Below are positions 7,394-14,687 of a stretch of DNA of 40,740 bases, piece after piece. Origin of the DNA: an uncultured delta proteobacterium (GTDB lineage: Bacteria > Myxococcota_A > Polyangia > Polyangiales > Ga0077539). A program made the translations under genes and the position numbers. The DNA is taken from NCBI GenBank assembly GCA_903845045.1, contig CAIMWA010000179.1, forward strand, positions 1 to 40,740. Reading direction: 5' to 3'. How positions within the stretch are numbered: position 1 is the first letter of the stretch; each line of letters starts with the position of its first letter. The notes under the pieces were generated by a model, which was given only the letters and a program-made list of their open reading frames with translations, did not search any database and was not told the DNA's origin.

Positions 7394-8683
7394 GTGGCGG
7401 AGATCCGGTTGATGCAGGCGGCGGGGGCCGGGGCGGGGCGCAGCCTGCGCTTCAGCGGTCCGCGGGTCAGCGTCGGGCGTGCGCCGGAGAACGATCTCGC
7501 GCTCGACACGCACCGCGACCTCGATGCGTCGGGAAGGCACTGCGAGCTCGTCGTGGTCGACGCGGCTTGGACGGTGCGCGACCTCGGAAGCCGCAACGGC
7601 ACCTTCGTCAACGGCAACAAGGTGTCGGCGGCGGTGCTCCACGCGGGCGACGAGCTGCGCCTCGGCGGCGACGGTCCGCGGTTTCGCGTCGACGCGGCCG
7701 ATGGAGGTGCGGCGGCGGTGGAGACGTCGGCGCCGCAACGGCGCGTGGGGCACACCACGCTGACGCTGATGATCGACCGCGCCGTGGAGGCCCGCTCGCA
7801 GTTGGCGACCCGCGGCCTTCGGGTGGCCGTGGTGACGCTCTCGGCTCTCGTCGTCGTCGCCGGGGCGGTGATCGCCCTGCTCGTGCTGCGCCAGGACGAC
7901 GAGGGGGCGCGCGCGGCCCGCAACGACGCCGCAAGCGCCGGGTCGCGCATCGCCGTCGCCAACGAGGGCTCGGTGTTCCTGCTCGCGTTCGCGCGCCCGG
8001 GCGCCGCGCGTCCCGAGGGCTTCTGCACGGCCTTCGCGGTCTCGCCGGACCTGCTCGCGACGAACGCCCACTGCGTGCTGGCCGCGAACGAGGAGCGCGC
8101 GCGCGGTGCCCGCGTCGTGGCGCTGCAGAACAAGGCGCCGGGGCGCGTGCTCGGCGCGACGCCGGTGTACCTCGACGCGCGGTTCCACGACGCGCGGTAC
8201 TCCCGCGGCGGCAGTGGCTACGACGTGGGACTGCTCCGCGTCGACGCGCCGCTGACGTCGCGCGTGCGCCTCGCGACGGAGGCCGAGCTCTTCGCGCTGC
8301 ACGAGGGCGACGCGATCTTCGTCTACGGTTTTCCCGGCATGACGATGAACGAGGGATCGCCGGTGGCGACGATCACCGTGGGACTGCTCAACCGGGTGAC
8401 GGACTTCTCCGACGGCGTGGCCGCACCGGCGGCGGCCCAGAAGCTCCTTCACAGCGCGCAGACCGCCGGGGGATCGTCGGGCAGCCCGATGTTCCTGCCG
8501 AGCGGGAGCGCCATCGGGGTGAACGCCGGGAGCCTCGCCGACGACGAGCGCCAGATCGTCGTCGACCCGGTGAGCGGACAGCGTCGCGAGGTCGAGGTGA
8601 GCCGCGGATCGAACTTCAAATACGGCATGCGGGCCGACCTGATCCGTCAGGCCGTCGCCTCGGTGGGCGAGTCCGTGCCTTGA
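7394..8683 (+). CDS. FHA-transmembrane-trypsin-like serine protease
   Basis: The 429-residue protein has an N-terminal FHA domain (about 5-100; GR 28-29, SGRH 46-49, NGT 68-70), one transmembrane helix (about 143-165, V-V-T-L-S-A-L-V-V-V-A-G-A-V-I) and a trypsin-fold domain (about 185-425). The catalytic triad is complete: His226 in TNAHC, Asp277 in YDVGL and Ser362 in GGSSGSP. With FHA in the cytoplasm the protease would lie in the periplasm, so cytoplasmic phosphorylation could be coupled to periplasmic cleavage. The fold resembles HtrA/DegS catalytic domains but no PDZ domain is seen. GTG 7394 was chosen because the FHA strand begins there and a TAGGGT box lies 6 bases upstream; no Shine-Dalgarno site exists. 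It sits 31 bp after the PP2C gene. Confidence 0.9.
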   Translation: MAEIRLMQAAGAGAGRSLRFSGPRVSVGRAPENDLALDTHRDLDASGRHCELVVVDAAWTVRDLGSRNGTFVNGNKVSAAVLHAGDELRLGGDGPRFRVDAADGGAAAVETSAPQRRVGHTTLTLMIDRAVEARSQLATRGLRVAVVTLSALVVVAGAVIALLVLRQDDEGARAARNDAASAGSRIAVANEGSVFLLAFARPGAARPEGFCTAFAVSPDLLATNAHCVLAANEERARGARVVALQNKAPGRVLGATPVYLDARFHDARYSRGGSGYDVGLLRVDAPLTSRVRLATEAELFALHEGDAIFVYGFPGMTMNEGSPVATITVGLLNRVTDFSDGVAAPAAAQKLLHSAQTAGGSSGSPMFLPSGSAIGVNAGSLADDERQIVVDPVSGQRREVEVSRGSNFKYGMRADLIRQAVASVGESVP

Positions 8684-8706
8684 TGCGCGGAGCAGTGTGG
8701 CGTTTT

Positions 8707-8729
8707 CGGAGAGGCCGGCTTACTCTCCG
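8707..8729. repeat. Dyad before the FHA-cyclase gene
   Basis: CGGAGAG (8707-8713) pairs perfectly with CTCTCCG (8723-8729) across a 9-base loop. The right arm overlaps a TACTCT -10-like box (8721-8726), 33 bases before ATG 8760. It may be an operator or a small RNA hairpin in the 76-bp gap; there is no T tract for termination. Confidence 0.4.
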
Positions 8730-8759
8730 CGGAGCACGATCGGGCGGCTCAGCGAGACC

Positions 8760-10541
8760 ATGGCGAAGCTTGTGATCATCGGGCCGGACGGCCCCCAAGA
8801 ACGCGATCTCGCGGCGGTCAATTCGCTCGGGCGGCATCCGAACAACAGCATCCAGCTCCTCGACCGCATCGTGTCGAAGGAGCACTGCATCGTGGAGCTG
8901 CGCGGCAACCGCTGGGTGCTTCGCGACCTCGGGTCGCTCAACGGCACGTACGTGAACGATCAGCGCGTCGTGGGCGAGTCGTTCCTCTCGCACGGCGACC
9001 AGATTTCCCTCGGGAACACGCGCGCGGTCTTCCAGGACGCCCCGTCGCCGCAGGCCACGCTCCCGGCCGCGGCCGCACAGGCTCCGACGATGCAGCCGCC
9101 GTATCCGCAGCCGCTGCCGCAGCCGCCGCAGCCGCCGCTGGGAATGGGCCCGCTGCCGTCGGTGCCGCGCTTCGCCCCGTCGGCGCCGCTCGGTGCGCCG
9201 CCGCGGGCGCCGGTCACCGCGGGAGGCGGGCAGGGCGTGCCGCTGAGCGGACCGACGGGGCCGATGCCGCTGCAGGCGGTGCGCAACGTCACCATCGGCG
9301 GCGCGATGATGGAGTCGCACGTCCGCACGAAGATCGCGGCGGAGATGCAGCAGTTCCTCCCGGAGCGCTCGCTGCAGGACGTCGAGGTGCTTCGCCGCGA
9401 CTACGAGAAGCTGCGCATCTCCTACGAGCTGCAGCGCGCGATCGGCGCCGAGCTCGACCTCGATCGCCTCCTCGAGAAGATCCTCGAGCGCAGCTTCGAC
9501 CTGCTCTCGGCGGACCGCGGCGTGATCCTCCTCTTCGAGGAGGGCGAGCTTCGGCCGCGTTGTTCGCGTGCGAAGCGCGCGGGGCCCGAGGAGTTCGTCG
9601 CCTCGCGCGCCGTCGTGGGACAGGTCGTGAAGGAGAAGGTCGCGGTGCTCTCGAGCGACGCGAAGGTCGATCCGCGCTTCTCCGAGTCGAAGTCCATCAT
9701 CATGACGGGCATTCGCAGCTCCATGGCGGTGCCGCTGCTGCACAAGAGCGAGCTGCTCGGCGTGATGATGGTCGACTCGCAGAACCCCAACGCGTTCGGC
9801 GAGAAGGATCTCCAGCTCTTCACGAACATCGCGAACCAGGCCGCGCTCTTCATCGCGAACGCCGCCCTCGCGCGCCGCATCGAGCAGGAGGCGCTGGCCC
9901 GCGCGCGCTTTCAGCGGTTGCTCTCGCCGGCCATCGCGGAGCTCGTCGTGTCGGGCAAGGTTGAGGTCAAGCAGGGCGGCGAGCCGCGCGCGACGACGAT
10001 GCTCTTCACCGACATCCGCGGCTTCACCTCGCGCTCGGAGACGATGCGCGCCGAGGACATCGTTCACATGCTGAACGACTACTTCGAGCGCATGGTGGAG
10101 ATCGTCTTCCGCTTCGAGGGCACCCTCGACAAGTTCGTCGGCGACGAGATCATGGCGCTCTTCGGCGCGCCGGTTTCCGGCGACAACGACCCGCTGCGCG
10201 CGGTGCAGTGCGCCCTCGCGATGCTCGACGAGCTGCGGCGCTTCAACGCCGACCGCGAGGAGAAGGGGCTCCCGAGCTTCGAGATCGGCGTCGGCATCAA
10301 CACCGGCGAGGTCGTCGCGGGCTACATCGGCAGCTCGAAAGCAATGCAGTACACCGTCATCGGCGCGCCGGTGAACCTCGCGGCGCGGCTCTGCTCCGCG
10401 GCGAAGGGCATGCAGATCCTGCTGTCCGAGCACACCTGGAGCCTGGTGAGCGCGGCCTTCGAGACGAACGAGCTCGAGCCCATCTCGCCGAAGGGCATCG
10501 CGCAGCCCGTGCGGGTCTTCGAGGTCATCAGCGAGCGCTGA
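8760..10541 (+). CDS. FHA-GAF class III adenylate cyclase
   Basis: The 593-residue protein joins an FHA domain (about 5-92; GR 24-25, SKEH 39-42, NGT 61-63), a Pro/Gln-rich linker (95-170), a GAF domain (about 225-375) and a class III cyclase domain (about 405-590). The two metal-binding Asp are D418 (LFTDIRGFTS) and D462 (KFVGDE). Lys458 and Thr532 (Q-Y-T-V-I-G) form the pair that selects ATP in class IIIb enzymes, and N539/R543 (VNLAAR) complete the site, so cAMP is the expected product. FHA would recruit it to a phosphothreonine partner and GAF may bind a small ligand. The protein has no membrane segment. ATG 8760 begins the FHA strand; a GTG further upstream is less likely. The stop overlaps the accA start by one base. 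Confidence 0.93.
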   Translation: MAKLVIIGPDGPQERDLAAVNSLGRHPNNSIQLLDRIVSKEHCIVELRGNRWVLRDLGSLNGTYVNDQRVVGESFLSHGDQISLGNTRAVFQDAPSPQATLPAAAAQAPTMQPPYPQPLPQPPQPPLGMGPLPSVPRFAPSAPLGAPPRAPVTAGGGQGVPLSGPTGPMPLQAVRNVTIGGAMMESHVRTKIAAEMQQFLPERSLQDVEVLRRDYEKLRISYELQRAIGAELDLDRLLEKILERSFDLLSADRGVILLFEEGELRPRCSRAKRAGPEEFVASRAVVGQVVKEKVAVLSSDAKVDPRFSESKSIIMTGIRSSMAVPLLHKSELLGVMMVDSQNPNAFGEKDLQLFTNIANQAALFIANAALARRIEQEALARARFQRLLSPAIAELVVSGKVEVKQGGEPRATTMLFTDIRGFTSRSETMRAEDIVHMLNDYFERMVEIVFRFEGTLDKFVGDEIMALFGAPVSGDNDPLRAVQCALAMLDELRRFNADREEKGLPSFEIGVGINTGEVVAGYIGSSKAMQYTVIGAPVNLAARLCSAAKGMQILLSEHTWSLVSAAFETNELEPISPKGIAQPVRVFEVISER

Positions 10542-11500
10542 TGGCAACGCTGGATTTCGAGCGGCCGCTGCGGGACCTCGAGCAGCGCATCGACGCACTC
10601 CGCGCCGAGGTCTGCCGTCCAGGCGCCGACGAGGGGCTGTCCGACGAGCTCGAGCGCGTCGAGGCGGCGGCGCGACGTCTCGAGGAGAACCTCTTCGGCG
10701 ACCTCGGCGTGTGGGCGCGCGTGCGCCTCTCGCGGCACCCCGATCGCCCGAACACCCTCGACGCCATCGGCGCGCTCATGACCGATTTCGTCGAGCTCCG
10801 CGGCGACCGCGCCTTTCGTGACGATCCGGCGATCGTGGGCGGCCTCGCGCGCTACCGCGGTCGCGCGGTGGTCGTGCTGGGCCAGCAGAAGGGGCGCGGC
10901 GTGCGCGACAACGTGCGCCGGAACTTCGGCATGGCGCACCCCGAGGGCTACCGCAAGGCGCTGCGCTTGATGGACCTCGCGCAGCGCTTCCACCGTCCGT
11001 TGGTGACCTTCGTCGATACGCCCGGCGCGTTCCCCGGCCTCGGCGCCGAGGAGCGCGGTCAGTCCGAGGCCATCGGCCGGTGTCTCGAGCGCATGGCGTC
11101 GCTGCGCGTGCCCGTCGTCGCGACGGTGCTGGGCGAGGGGGGCTCCGGCGGTGCGCTCGCCCTCGCAGCGGCCAACCGCGTGCTCATGCTCGAGCACGCC
11201 ACGTACGCCGTCATCACCCCCGAGGGCTGCGCGTCGATCCTCTGGAAGGACGGCTCCCGCGCGCCCGAGGCGGCGCGGGCGATGCGCATGACCGCCGCCG
11301 AGGTCTTCACCGCCGGCGTCGCCGACGAGGTCGTGGCCGAGCCCGTGGGCGGAGCGCACCGCGACCCCGCCGAGGCCCTGCGCCGCGTCGACGAGGCCCT
11401 CGGAAGGCACCTCGAGACGCTCGCGGCGTGGGACGGCGATCGCCTCCGCGAGGACCGTTACCAGCGCTTTCGTGCGCTCGGCGAATACCAGGACGGGTAA
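10541..11500 (+). CDS. accA: Acetyl-CoA carboxylase carboxyltransferase subunit alpha
   Basis: The 319-residue protein is the alpha subunit of the AccA2-AccD2 carboxyltransferase that moves CO2 from biotin to acetyl-CoA to make malonyl-CoA, the first step of fatty-acid synthesis. Family marks are the helical N-terminus with L-E-Q-R-I-D, the ARVRLSRHPDRP block, L-R-G-D-R-A-F-R-D-D, QQKGR, F-G-M-A-H-P-E-G-Y-R-K-A-L-R, D-T-P-G-A-F-P-G-L-G-A-E-E-R-G-Q and EGGSGGALA followed by T-P-E-G-C-A-S-I-L-W-K. Length matches E. coli AccA (319). The start ATG overlaps the cyclase stop (TGATG), so it is translationally coupled to a cAMP-producing signalling protein. accD is not in the window. It converges on the next gene with only 3 bp between stops. 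Confidence 0.96.
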   Translation: MATLDFERPLRDLEQRIDALRAEVCRPGADEGLSDELERVEAAARRLEENLFGDLGVWARVRLSRHPDRPNTLDAIGALMTDFVELRGDRAFRDDPAIVGGLARYRGRAVVVLGQQKGRGVRDNVRRNFGMAHPEGYRKALRLMDLAQRFHRPLVTFVDTPGAFPGLGAEERGQSEAIGRCLERMASLRVPVVATVLGEGGSGGALALAAANRVLMLEHATYAVITPEGCASILWKDGSRAPEAARAMRMTAAEVFTAGVADEVVAEPVGGAHRDPAEALRRVDEALGRHLETLAAWDGDRLREDRYQRFRALGEYQDG

Positions 11501-11503
11501 GCG

Positions 11504-13057
11504 TCAGAACTCGGCGCCGATGCGCGCGGTGCCGGCGGCGATGCGACCCAGCCCGAGTCCCGTCGCATCGGCGAAGGCGGCGCCGGGAAAGAGAATGGCA
11601 CCCTGGATCCCGCCGGTGAGCACGAAGCGCCCCGGCAGCGGGAAGCGTGCGTGGAGGCCGGCGTCGAGCTCGAGGCCGAGATCGCGACGCGAAGCATCGC
11701 CGCCGCGCGCGTTGCGGGCGCCTCCGTAGAAGCCGGGCGAGGCCGGGTCGACCCAGTCCGTGGTGGCCGTCGCGAGCACCGCGCCGAGGCGCAGGTCGAG
11801 GTGGCTCCCGAGGTTCACCACCGCCGTCGGGTAGAGGTAGGCCGCGCCGCGCACGGCGCCGTTGGTGGGCTCCAAGCGCCGCGCCGTCGCGCCCGACGCG
11901 GCAGCCCCTGCAGACCGTGCGGAGTCCCACGCCACGAGCTCGGGGAAGAGGATCAGACCGACGCGGTGCGCAGGGTTGAAGGTGAACGCGCGCTGCACGC
12001 CGTTGGTCGGGTCGTTGTCGCCGGAGGCCCAGCCGGCCTCGAGGGACACACGGTAGCGGTCCGTGCGCTCGATGCCGATGCGCCCCACGCCGCCGAAGGC
12101 CAGGACATTGTCGCATTCTGCGCCGCGGATCACCGTGGCCGACGTCGCGCCGCCGGTGATCGCCGCCTCGACGCCCGCGAAGACGCGTCCCAGGCGGTCT
12201 GGCGTGGGCCACTCCCAGCGCGCGAAGAGGTCGCCGGTGACGGTGCGGAGCCACGTGCCCTCGGCGGTGCGAAACGACACGTCGCGGTACATCGCGAGCA
12301 TACCGACGCGCTTCGCCGCGCAGTCGGTGCTGCACCGATGGTCCTGGTAGTAGACCGAGGCGACGCCTTGGAGCGCGATGTCTCCATCGACGAGCGAGGC
12401 GGTCGCGTCGCGGTAGACGACGTCCGCCGCGAGGTCGAGGACGACGTTGGACGTGCGCCCACCCGGGCGGGCCACGAAGCCCAGGCGTTCGACGAGGTCG
12501 CCGTGGCGGTAGTCCCCGAAGGTCGGCGCGGCGTCGCCGCCGCTCGCGACGAGGCCGAAGCCCCAGTCGAAGGCCTGCTGGCCGAGGCGAAACGTGCCCA
12601 CCGGCGAATCCCAGGCAACGTACGCCTCGCGGACGTCGAAGGGGCCGTAGGGAAAGAGGTCTCCGCGGGGTTCGCGCGCGAGCCCCACATGATCGGCCGC
12701 GGCGTCGGGCACGACCAGGCGCGCCACGTCGAAGGAGAACTGGAAACGAAGGTGCTCGCCGATGGTCACCCGCGGACGGAGCCGGATCCACGCCTCGAAG
12801 AAGAGGTTCGGACCGAGGTTCGGCGCCGCGCCGGCGATCCCCGGCGGCACCGCCAGCGGAAGGTCCGTCATCGCCGTGTACCGGAGCTGCGCTTCGCCAG
12901 GGATGGTGACCTGGAGCAGCGGGCCCTCCTCGGGCGCGGCGTGCGCTGCGGGCGGCGGATGCGGCGTCGCGCTCGCCGGGCGCTGCTGGCCGTGCGCCGT
13001 GGCGACGCTCGTCAGGAAGGCCACGAACGTCGCGAGGGGAAGGCGGCGGATGCGCAC
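11504..13057 (-). CDS. Outer-membrane beta-barrel protein
   Basis: The 517-residue protein (from GTG 13057) has a signal peptide (V-R-I-R-R-L-P-L then hydrophobic, cleavage after A-H-G or nearby) and a His/Pro-rich spacer. The body is amphipathic strands with Gly, aromatic and Asp turns, and the chain ends in Phe, the usual BamA recognition residue. Segments such as L-G-Q-Q-A-F-D-W-G-F-G-L and W-A-S-G-D-N-D-P resemble alginate-export-type porins and, from memory, the Myxococcota-specific TIGR04551 family; that family name is unverified. Two Cys (CSTDC) may form a loop disulfide. An in-frame ATG at 13084 is possible, but GTG 13057 starts the signal peptide directly and carries TACGGT 6 bases upstream. 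It is divergent from the lipoprotein gene at 13128. Confidence 0.82.
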   Translation of the reverse strand: MRIRRLPLATFVAFLTSVATAHGQQRPASATPHPPPAAHAAPEEGPLLQVTIPGEAQLRYTAMTDLPLAVPPGIAGAAPNLGPNLFFEAWIRLRPRVTIGEHLRFQFSFDVARLVVPDAAADHVGLAREPRGDLFPYGPFDVREAYVAWDSPVGTFRLGQQAFDWGFGLVASGGDAAPTFGDYRHGDLVERLGFVARPGGRTSNVVLDLAADVVYRDATASLVDGDIALQGVASVYYQDHRCSTDCAAKRVGMLAMYRDVSFRTAEGTWLRTVTGDLFARWEWPTPDRLGRVFAGVEAAITGGATSATVIRGAECDNVLAFGGVGRIGIERTDRYRVSLEAGWASGDNDPTNGVQRAFTFNPAHRVGLILFPELVAWDSARSAGAAASGATARRLEPTNGAVRGAAYLYPTAVVNLGSHLDLRLGAVLATATTDWVDPASPGFYGGARNARGGDASRRDLGLELDAGLHARFPLPGRFVLTGGIQGAILFPGAAFADATGLGLGRIAAGTARIGAEF

Positions 13058-13063
13058 GCGGGC

Positions 13064-13093
13064 ACCGTATCCCCCGGCCTTCATGCATGACAA
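13064..13093 (-). promoter_or_regulatory. Promoter of the outer-membrane barrel gene
   Basis: On the minus strand TTGTCA (13093-13088), an 18-base spacer and TACGGT (13069-13064) precede GTG 13057 by 6 bases. The -35 matches consensus at 5/6. The predicted transcript starts on or next to the start codon (leaderless). If the upstream ATG at 13084 were used instead, the -10 box would lie inside the gene. Confidence 0.6.
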
Positions 13094-13115
13094 GACGATC
13101 GCGCCGGTGCCGCGC

Positions 13116-13121
13116 TATGGT
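13116..13121 (+). promoter_or_regulatory. -10 box of the MopE-motif lipoprotein gene
   Basis: TATGGT lies exactly 6 bases before GTG 13128, the same geometry as the boxes before 7394 and 13057. The -35 is weak (AAGACG at 13092-13097). There is no Shine-Dalgarno site, so leaderless translation is implied. Confidence 0.5.
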
Positions 13122-13127
13122 CCGCCC

Positions 13128-14687
13128 GTGCTCCGAAACGCGCTTGCGTTGCTGCTGCTCGGGACCGCGCAGGCGTGCTCCGGTGGCGCTCGTCCGGGAT
13201 CGCTCCCGCCGGACGCCGGCGGCGTCGACGTCGTCGCCGATCTGGGAGGTTTCGACAGCGGGCGCCGCGTCGACGTGGTGCCGGTGGACCCGTGCGGCCG
13301 CGGGCCATGCGGTCCGGTGGAGCTGTGTGGCGCGGCAACGGCGGACGGCGGCCTCGGCCCCGGCAACGGCGTCGACGACAATTGCGATGGTCGCGTCGAC
13401 GAGAATTGCGCGTGCACGCCGGGCGAAATGCGCGCTTGCTTCGACGGCGCGGCGGACCGTCGAGGCGTCGGTGCGTGCCGCGACGGCGTCGCGCGGTGCA
13501 CGGAGCTCGCGGCGTGGATCGGCAACGAGTGTTCGGGGGCGGTGCTGCCGACCGCCGAGGTGTGCAACGGCCGCGACGACGACTGCAACGGCGCCATCGA
13601 CGACGGCCTCGACGGCTGCGCGACGACGCTCCGATGCCCGGCCAGCGAGGGCGCCACGCCGCTCCTCGAGTTCACCCTCGACGGCCGCAGCATCGACCCG
13701 GCCGCGAGGTCCTTCACGTGGTCCGTGCGCTGCCCCGACGGCGTCGTACCTTGCCCTGTGCCGACGGGCAGCGACGGGCAGTTGCACGTCACCGTGCCGC
13801 GGGCAGGAACCTACGGCGTGACCATGGTCTCGACGCACGCCGACGGGACGTCGTCGTCGTGTTCGTTCCCGCTGTACGCGCAGGGGCTGGGGCTGCGCGT
13901 CGAGCTCGATTGGGACCGCAAGGGCGGCGTCGGCGGCCCCGGCGCCGACATGGACCTCCACGTCGCGCTCATCGACCGGCACCGTGCGGGCTCGACGGCC
14001 TGGTTCACCCCGGGGGACTGCTACTTCCAGACGTGCCGCGCGCCGGGCGGCACGGTGCAAGGGGGCGTCAACGCGCAGGACACCCGCTTCGCTCCGTCGG
14101 CGACGGCGGCAGCCTGCCAGGACTTTCCCGCGCCCAACGGCGACGTGTGGCGCGCGTCCGGGCGATGCTGGAACCCGCGCCTCGACGTCGACGACATCGT
14201 CTGTGATCCGTCGGTGCGCGACGGACGCGACACGCGGTTCTGCTTCCCCGAGAACGAGACCGTCGACGACCCGCCGGACGATGCGACGTTTCGCGTCGGC
14301 GTGAATTTCTACGAGGACCACGGCCTCTGCGCCGACGGCGACGCGGCCGATGACGTCGTGCACCCGGTGCTCACGGTGAGCTGCGGCGGGATCATTCGCG
14401 CGAACGTCGGCAGCGTCGACGACGGCCTCGTCGGCATGCGGTGCGCCGACAACCCCACCCGTGGCAGCGAGAATTGGACCTGGATCGCCGCCGACGTGCG
14501 GTTCTCGTCGAACGCGTGCGGGCTCCGTGACTGCAAGGTCACGCCGCTATTCTCCACGCCTGGGCGCTTCACGCAGTGCTCCCGCGCCGACGCCAACGCC
14601 GACGTCTGCCAGGACGCCGCGGGGCGCGTGTTCGTGCGGAACTCCGGCGGCCGCGCCGTGGACGTCGAGCTCGCCGAGAGCCCCTAG
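13128..14687 (+). CDS. MopE-motif surface lipoprotein
   Basis: The 519-residue protein begins with a short hydrophobic signal ending in T-A-Q-A-C, a lipobox-like site with Cys17. An Asp/Gly-rich spacer follows, then Cys-rich sequence carrying two MopE-type putative metal-binding motifs: NGVDDNCDGRVDENC and CNGRDDDCNGAIDDG. Residues about 190 onward contain a beta-rich domain (ADMDLHVALID; DTRFAPSATAAACQDFP; FRVGVNFYEDHG) and many Cys, suggesting an extracellular, disulfide-stabilised fold. Such lipoproteins are expanded in Myxococcota, and metal (often copper or calcium) binding is known only for MopE itself. GTG 13128 is preferred over ATG 13083, which would overlap the divergent gene and give an overlong n-region. 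The stop overlaps that of the next minus gene by 4 bases. Confidence 0.85.
   Translation: MLRNALALLLLGTAQACSGGARPGSLPPDAGGVDVVADLGGFDSGRRVDVVPVDPCGRGPCGPVELCGAATADGGLGPGNGVDDNCDGRVDENCACTPGEMRACFDGAADRRGVGACRDGVARCTELAAWIGNECSGAVLPTAEVCNGRDDDCNGAIDDGLDGCATTLRCPASEGATPLLEFTLDGRSIDPAARSFTWSVRCPDGVVPCPVPTGSDGQLHVTVPRAGTYGVTMVSTHADGTSSSCSFPLYAQGLGLRVELDWDRKGGVGGPGADMDLHVALIDRHRAGSTAWFTPGDCYFQTCRAPGGTVQGGVNAQDTRFAPSATAAACQDFPAPNGDVWRASGRCWNPRLDVDDIVCDPSVRDGRDTRFCFPENETVDDPPDDATFRVGVNFYEDHGLCADGDAADDVVHPVLTVSCGGIIRANVGSVDDGLVGMRCADNPTRGSENWTWIAADVRFSSNACGLRDCKVTPLFSTPGRFTQCSRADANADVCQDAAGRVFVRNSGGRAVDVELAESP

Noticed and set aside
5362..8133. 923-codon minus-strand open frame with repeated R-R-F-D-R-S
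   Set aside because: It is antisense to the FHA and PP2C genes. The repeat comes from the 18-bp tandem units of the PP2C gene, and the sense frames carry complete catalytic motifs.
7394..8683. Calling the FHA-protease a DegP/HtrA member
   Set aside because: The triad fits a trypsin fold but no PDZ domain follows, so only the general fold was assigned.
13083..13127. ATG 13083 as start of the MopE lipoprotein
   Set aside because: It would overlap the divergent barrel gene's upstream region and put 15 polar residues before the signal; GTG 13128 starts the hydrophobic signal directly.
11307..14363. 1018-codon minus-strand open frame
   Set aside because: It crosses accA, the barrel gene and the MopE lipoprotein in the wrong frame and has no recognisable domain; long open antisense frames are normal at this GC level.
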